NCBI GenBank assembly: GCA_020746105.1
Contig: CM036624.1
Span: 20,916,084 to 20,980,083, forward strand
DNA: 64,000 bases
Direction of reading: 5' to 3'
DNA from: Trogon surrucura
Taxonomy: Eukaryota; Chordata; Aves; Trogoniformes; Trogonidae
The notes under the pieces were generated by a model, which did no database searches, had not been told where the DNA came from, and saw only the letters and a list, made by a program, of their open reading frames with translations. The position numbers and the translations under genes are program-made. Below, in pieces: positions 61,653-64,000 of the stretch; the stretch's first letter is position 1, and each line of letters starts with the position of its first letter.

Positions 61653-64000
61653 GGTGATTTCCACTGGTGGGGGTTAAACAAGAGAGAGAGTCAGTCTGTT
61701 TAGGATGCTCTACGGTCGCCTGTGTTCCTGGAGATGTGTGTGGAGGTGGTCTTTTCACTCTCCTTGTGATCTCTGGCTGTTGGTAAACATATCTACAAGA
61801 GAGAAAAGAAAGAACATCTCCCTTCCAAGATGGATGAGTACAATTTTTGCACAGAAGTCCATTCCAGAAAACAAGGTTGAATACCTCAAGTTATTCACTG
61901 ATAGAAGTTAGTTTGAAATTCCCCTTGGAATTTCTAGATGAAACCTCATGTTGTCTTCTTGTTTTCAAATTTTAAAATTCACTGTGAAATTCATATGAAG
62001 GGTCCTCCAGATTTCTATATTTGGGAAATCTATATGTTTTTTTCAAAAAGGAACCCCAGTGTATGTGGATGACTAGGGCACTGATATAACTGTCAACATA
62101 TGTTCACTCCTTTGTCAACATGTTTTGCATGTCTGCTGTTGCAACTTTATCTAAAGCTTAGAGACATCCTAAAAAGGACAAAATTTTCAATGGAGTATAG
62201 CGTCATGTTCTTGCTTAAGCTGGACCAATGAAATTATGGTACTGGCCATGTAACTGGAAGTTACACTGTAGAGTCTGAAGAACCGTAGACACTGGTGTAG
62301 ATGTAGCAGGTATTGGACAATAATGATTTTTCATCTTGTATTTTTATACGGCCCAGAGCAGAACAACCTAGTCGCTGATGTTTTATTCTGACATGGAGTG
62401 AAAGTTCTGGGTAATGTCATATGGAGTTCTATAGACTTTGTAACTGTGAAGGAATTATTGAATATCTTCTACTTAGAAAAGTCTCTTTAAATGTCTCATA
62501 AAAAACCCTCGTGCTCTGAGAAAGCTATTTTGTGAAAATACTTATAACTGAATGGATAGTGGTAACGGTACTGATAATACTCAACACTATGACAAATAAA
62601 TTCATCTGTTTCTAGAATGAATGTGTATTTTACATGAATCTTCTCTCTATATGTGCAGTTTCAGCTCATAATGCAACAATCAAAGTTACTGTGAAAGACT
62701 ATCAAAGGTGACGGATCTATTCACATGATTTTCTAATTGAAATCGAGATTTTCTTTTTGTATGCTCTGTTGGTAGTGTTCAATGAAAAATATCCCCAGCA
62801 TTCGGTACAAAAGTAAACAACTAAGTAAATAACTAAGAATCTCAAATATCCCACATTTCAAAGTATGCATTTTTCTTCGTTTGCTGAAGACTAAAATCTA
62901 TCAGCTAAACAATAATTCCAAACAAATGCTGTTTGTTTATTCTCACATTTTATCTACTGTTTCCTGATATTTATGTATAAGAAGCTGTACTACTATCAAA
63001 AACCTCATAATCTGCAAAACTGATGAGAATGGAAAAAAATCTCAGGGGGTAGAAAAAAAGCTGCTGTGACAGAAATAACAATTGTTTCATTTTGGAATTT
63101 GGCATCTGAATTCACTGCCATCATATTCTTTTTCTATACATTTCAGTAAAGGGGAATTTGATAAAAATGTGAAATGTGTTTTCACAGTCAGACCTTGCCA
63201 TTTATGATATAATGAACTTTTTGCTCTTCTTTCTGTTCAACTGTAATTTAAAACGGATGAAGATATTAAAGTGTGAATATTTCCTCTTGTCACATTTTTT
63301 TGTTAACTCTCTTTAAAAGAATACGTAACAATTGTTTATGAAAGGGCTTTCAATGAAACATGGGAACATTGAACATAAAAATGGAAGACAATTATTGTTT
63401 CATGTGTACGAGTCCTGTGCTAATGCAGTTAGCTTTATCGTATCTTACAAGTGGTTAGCTTTTTTTTTGCCACCAATACTTTTATTGGAGGACTATCCTA
63501 GAACTTGACTTATTTGAAAAACAGAACTTCTGAAAACTTCATTATGAATGGTTTAAAGTAATGTACACTTATGTAACTCTTGATAATGACTTCTGTGATG
63601 TATGCATGAACAGATTTGGAGATCCATGGACCAGCTTCCTACCCAAAACAGGACAAAGTTAAAAGTGCTGAAGTCTTTTATGAAAAGAATATGTTAGATC
63701 AGACTTGAGTTTGACAGTTCCTCTGTCACTGTAAGTTCTTGCACCTGTTTCAGTTGATAGGATGTGATGAAAAATTCCTGATTATGATATAAAGAGATTG
63801 ACTAGGTTTTCAAGAAATGTCGTCTCTCTGTTATACCTCTCTTGATCTAGCATTTTAGAATGGCAAATATTTTGTGTGTGCGCGCTTTGGTATTAAAAAT
63901 CTTGAAGTGTGGGGGTTTTTTTTCTGCTAATTAGTAAAGATATGGATTCACCTTATGTATTTACGAGGGCAGATTGACTTTGAAGTAGTTCACAAAATAA
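61653..64000. other. Unique AT-rich sequence, no gene seen
   Basis: No exon, RNA gene or clear transposon. A short TGTGTGTGCGCGC patch lies near 63873-63885. Confidence 0.55.

Overview
This window is eukaryotic nuclear DNA from a bird. It is AT-rich and shows no bacterial gene organisation. The diagnostic signal is a set of CR1 LINE copies of several ages on both strands, some still carrying the avian CR1 3' end of tandem octamers (ATTCTGTG type). One complete tRNA-Ile-derived SINE with a CR1-X-like tail at 717-902 points further, to a passerine, because that SINE architecture (TguSINE1 type) is known from passerines. The bird assignment is firm; the passerine assignment is an inference. Repeat-family names come from remembered consensus sequences, not from a database search.

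No host protein-coding exon could be supported on either strand. The long open frames outside CR1 (up to about 145 codons) resemble no protein I recognise and are what AT-rich non-coding DNA gives by chance. The window is therefore either a gene desert or the inside of a very large intron, and the sequence alone does not decide which.

Layout: (1) 124-1340 is a 5'-truncated minus-strand CR1 with reverse-transcriptase remnants, interrupted by the SINE at 717-902. (2) 1341-11477 is mostly unique DNA, with one CpG-retaining patch at 3960-4560 that contains a perfect 10-bp stem-loop. (3) 11478-26720 holds a SINE/CR1-X tail, two ancient eroded CR1 copies, low-complexity pyrimidine tracts and a younger CR1 3' fragment at 26258-26720 whose ORF2 end is still open. 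(4) 26721-39131 holds short CR1 pieces, two more ancient CR1 remnants, a small tandem duplication and a candidate conserved non-coding element rich in homeodomain-type sites near 32351-32830. (5) 39594-39750 looks like an ancient MIR-type SINE. (6) 42132-42804 is an internally deleted CR1 joining the ORF2 linker to the 3' end. (7) 42805-64000 is mostly unique DNA with candidate regulatory patches (44850-45700, 50280-50470, 56310-56960), small repeats and two more CR1 fragments.

The only functional relationship visible is between repeats. CR1-type LINE machinery recognises the CR1-X-like 3' tail, and the SINE carries that tail behind a Pol III promoter head. The nested copy at 717-902 records that the SINE arrived after the CR1 it sits in. 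No undescribed gene system is evident; the most useful leads are the nested SINE, the internally deleted CR1, and the candidate regulatory patches that no repeat explains.
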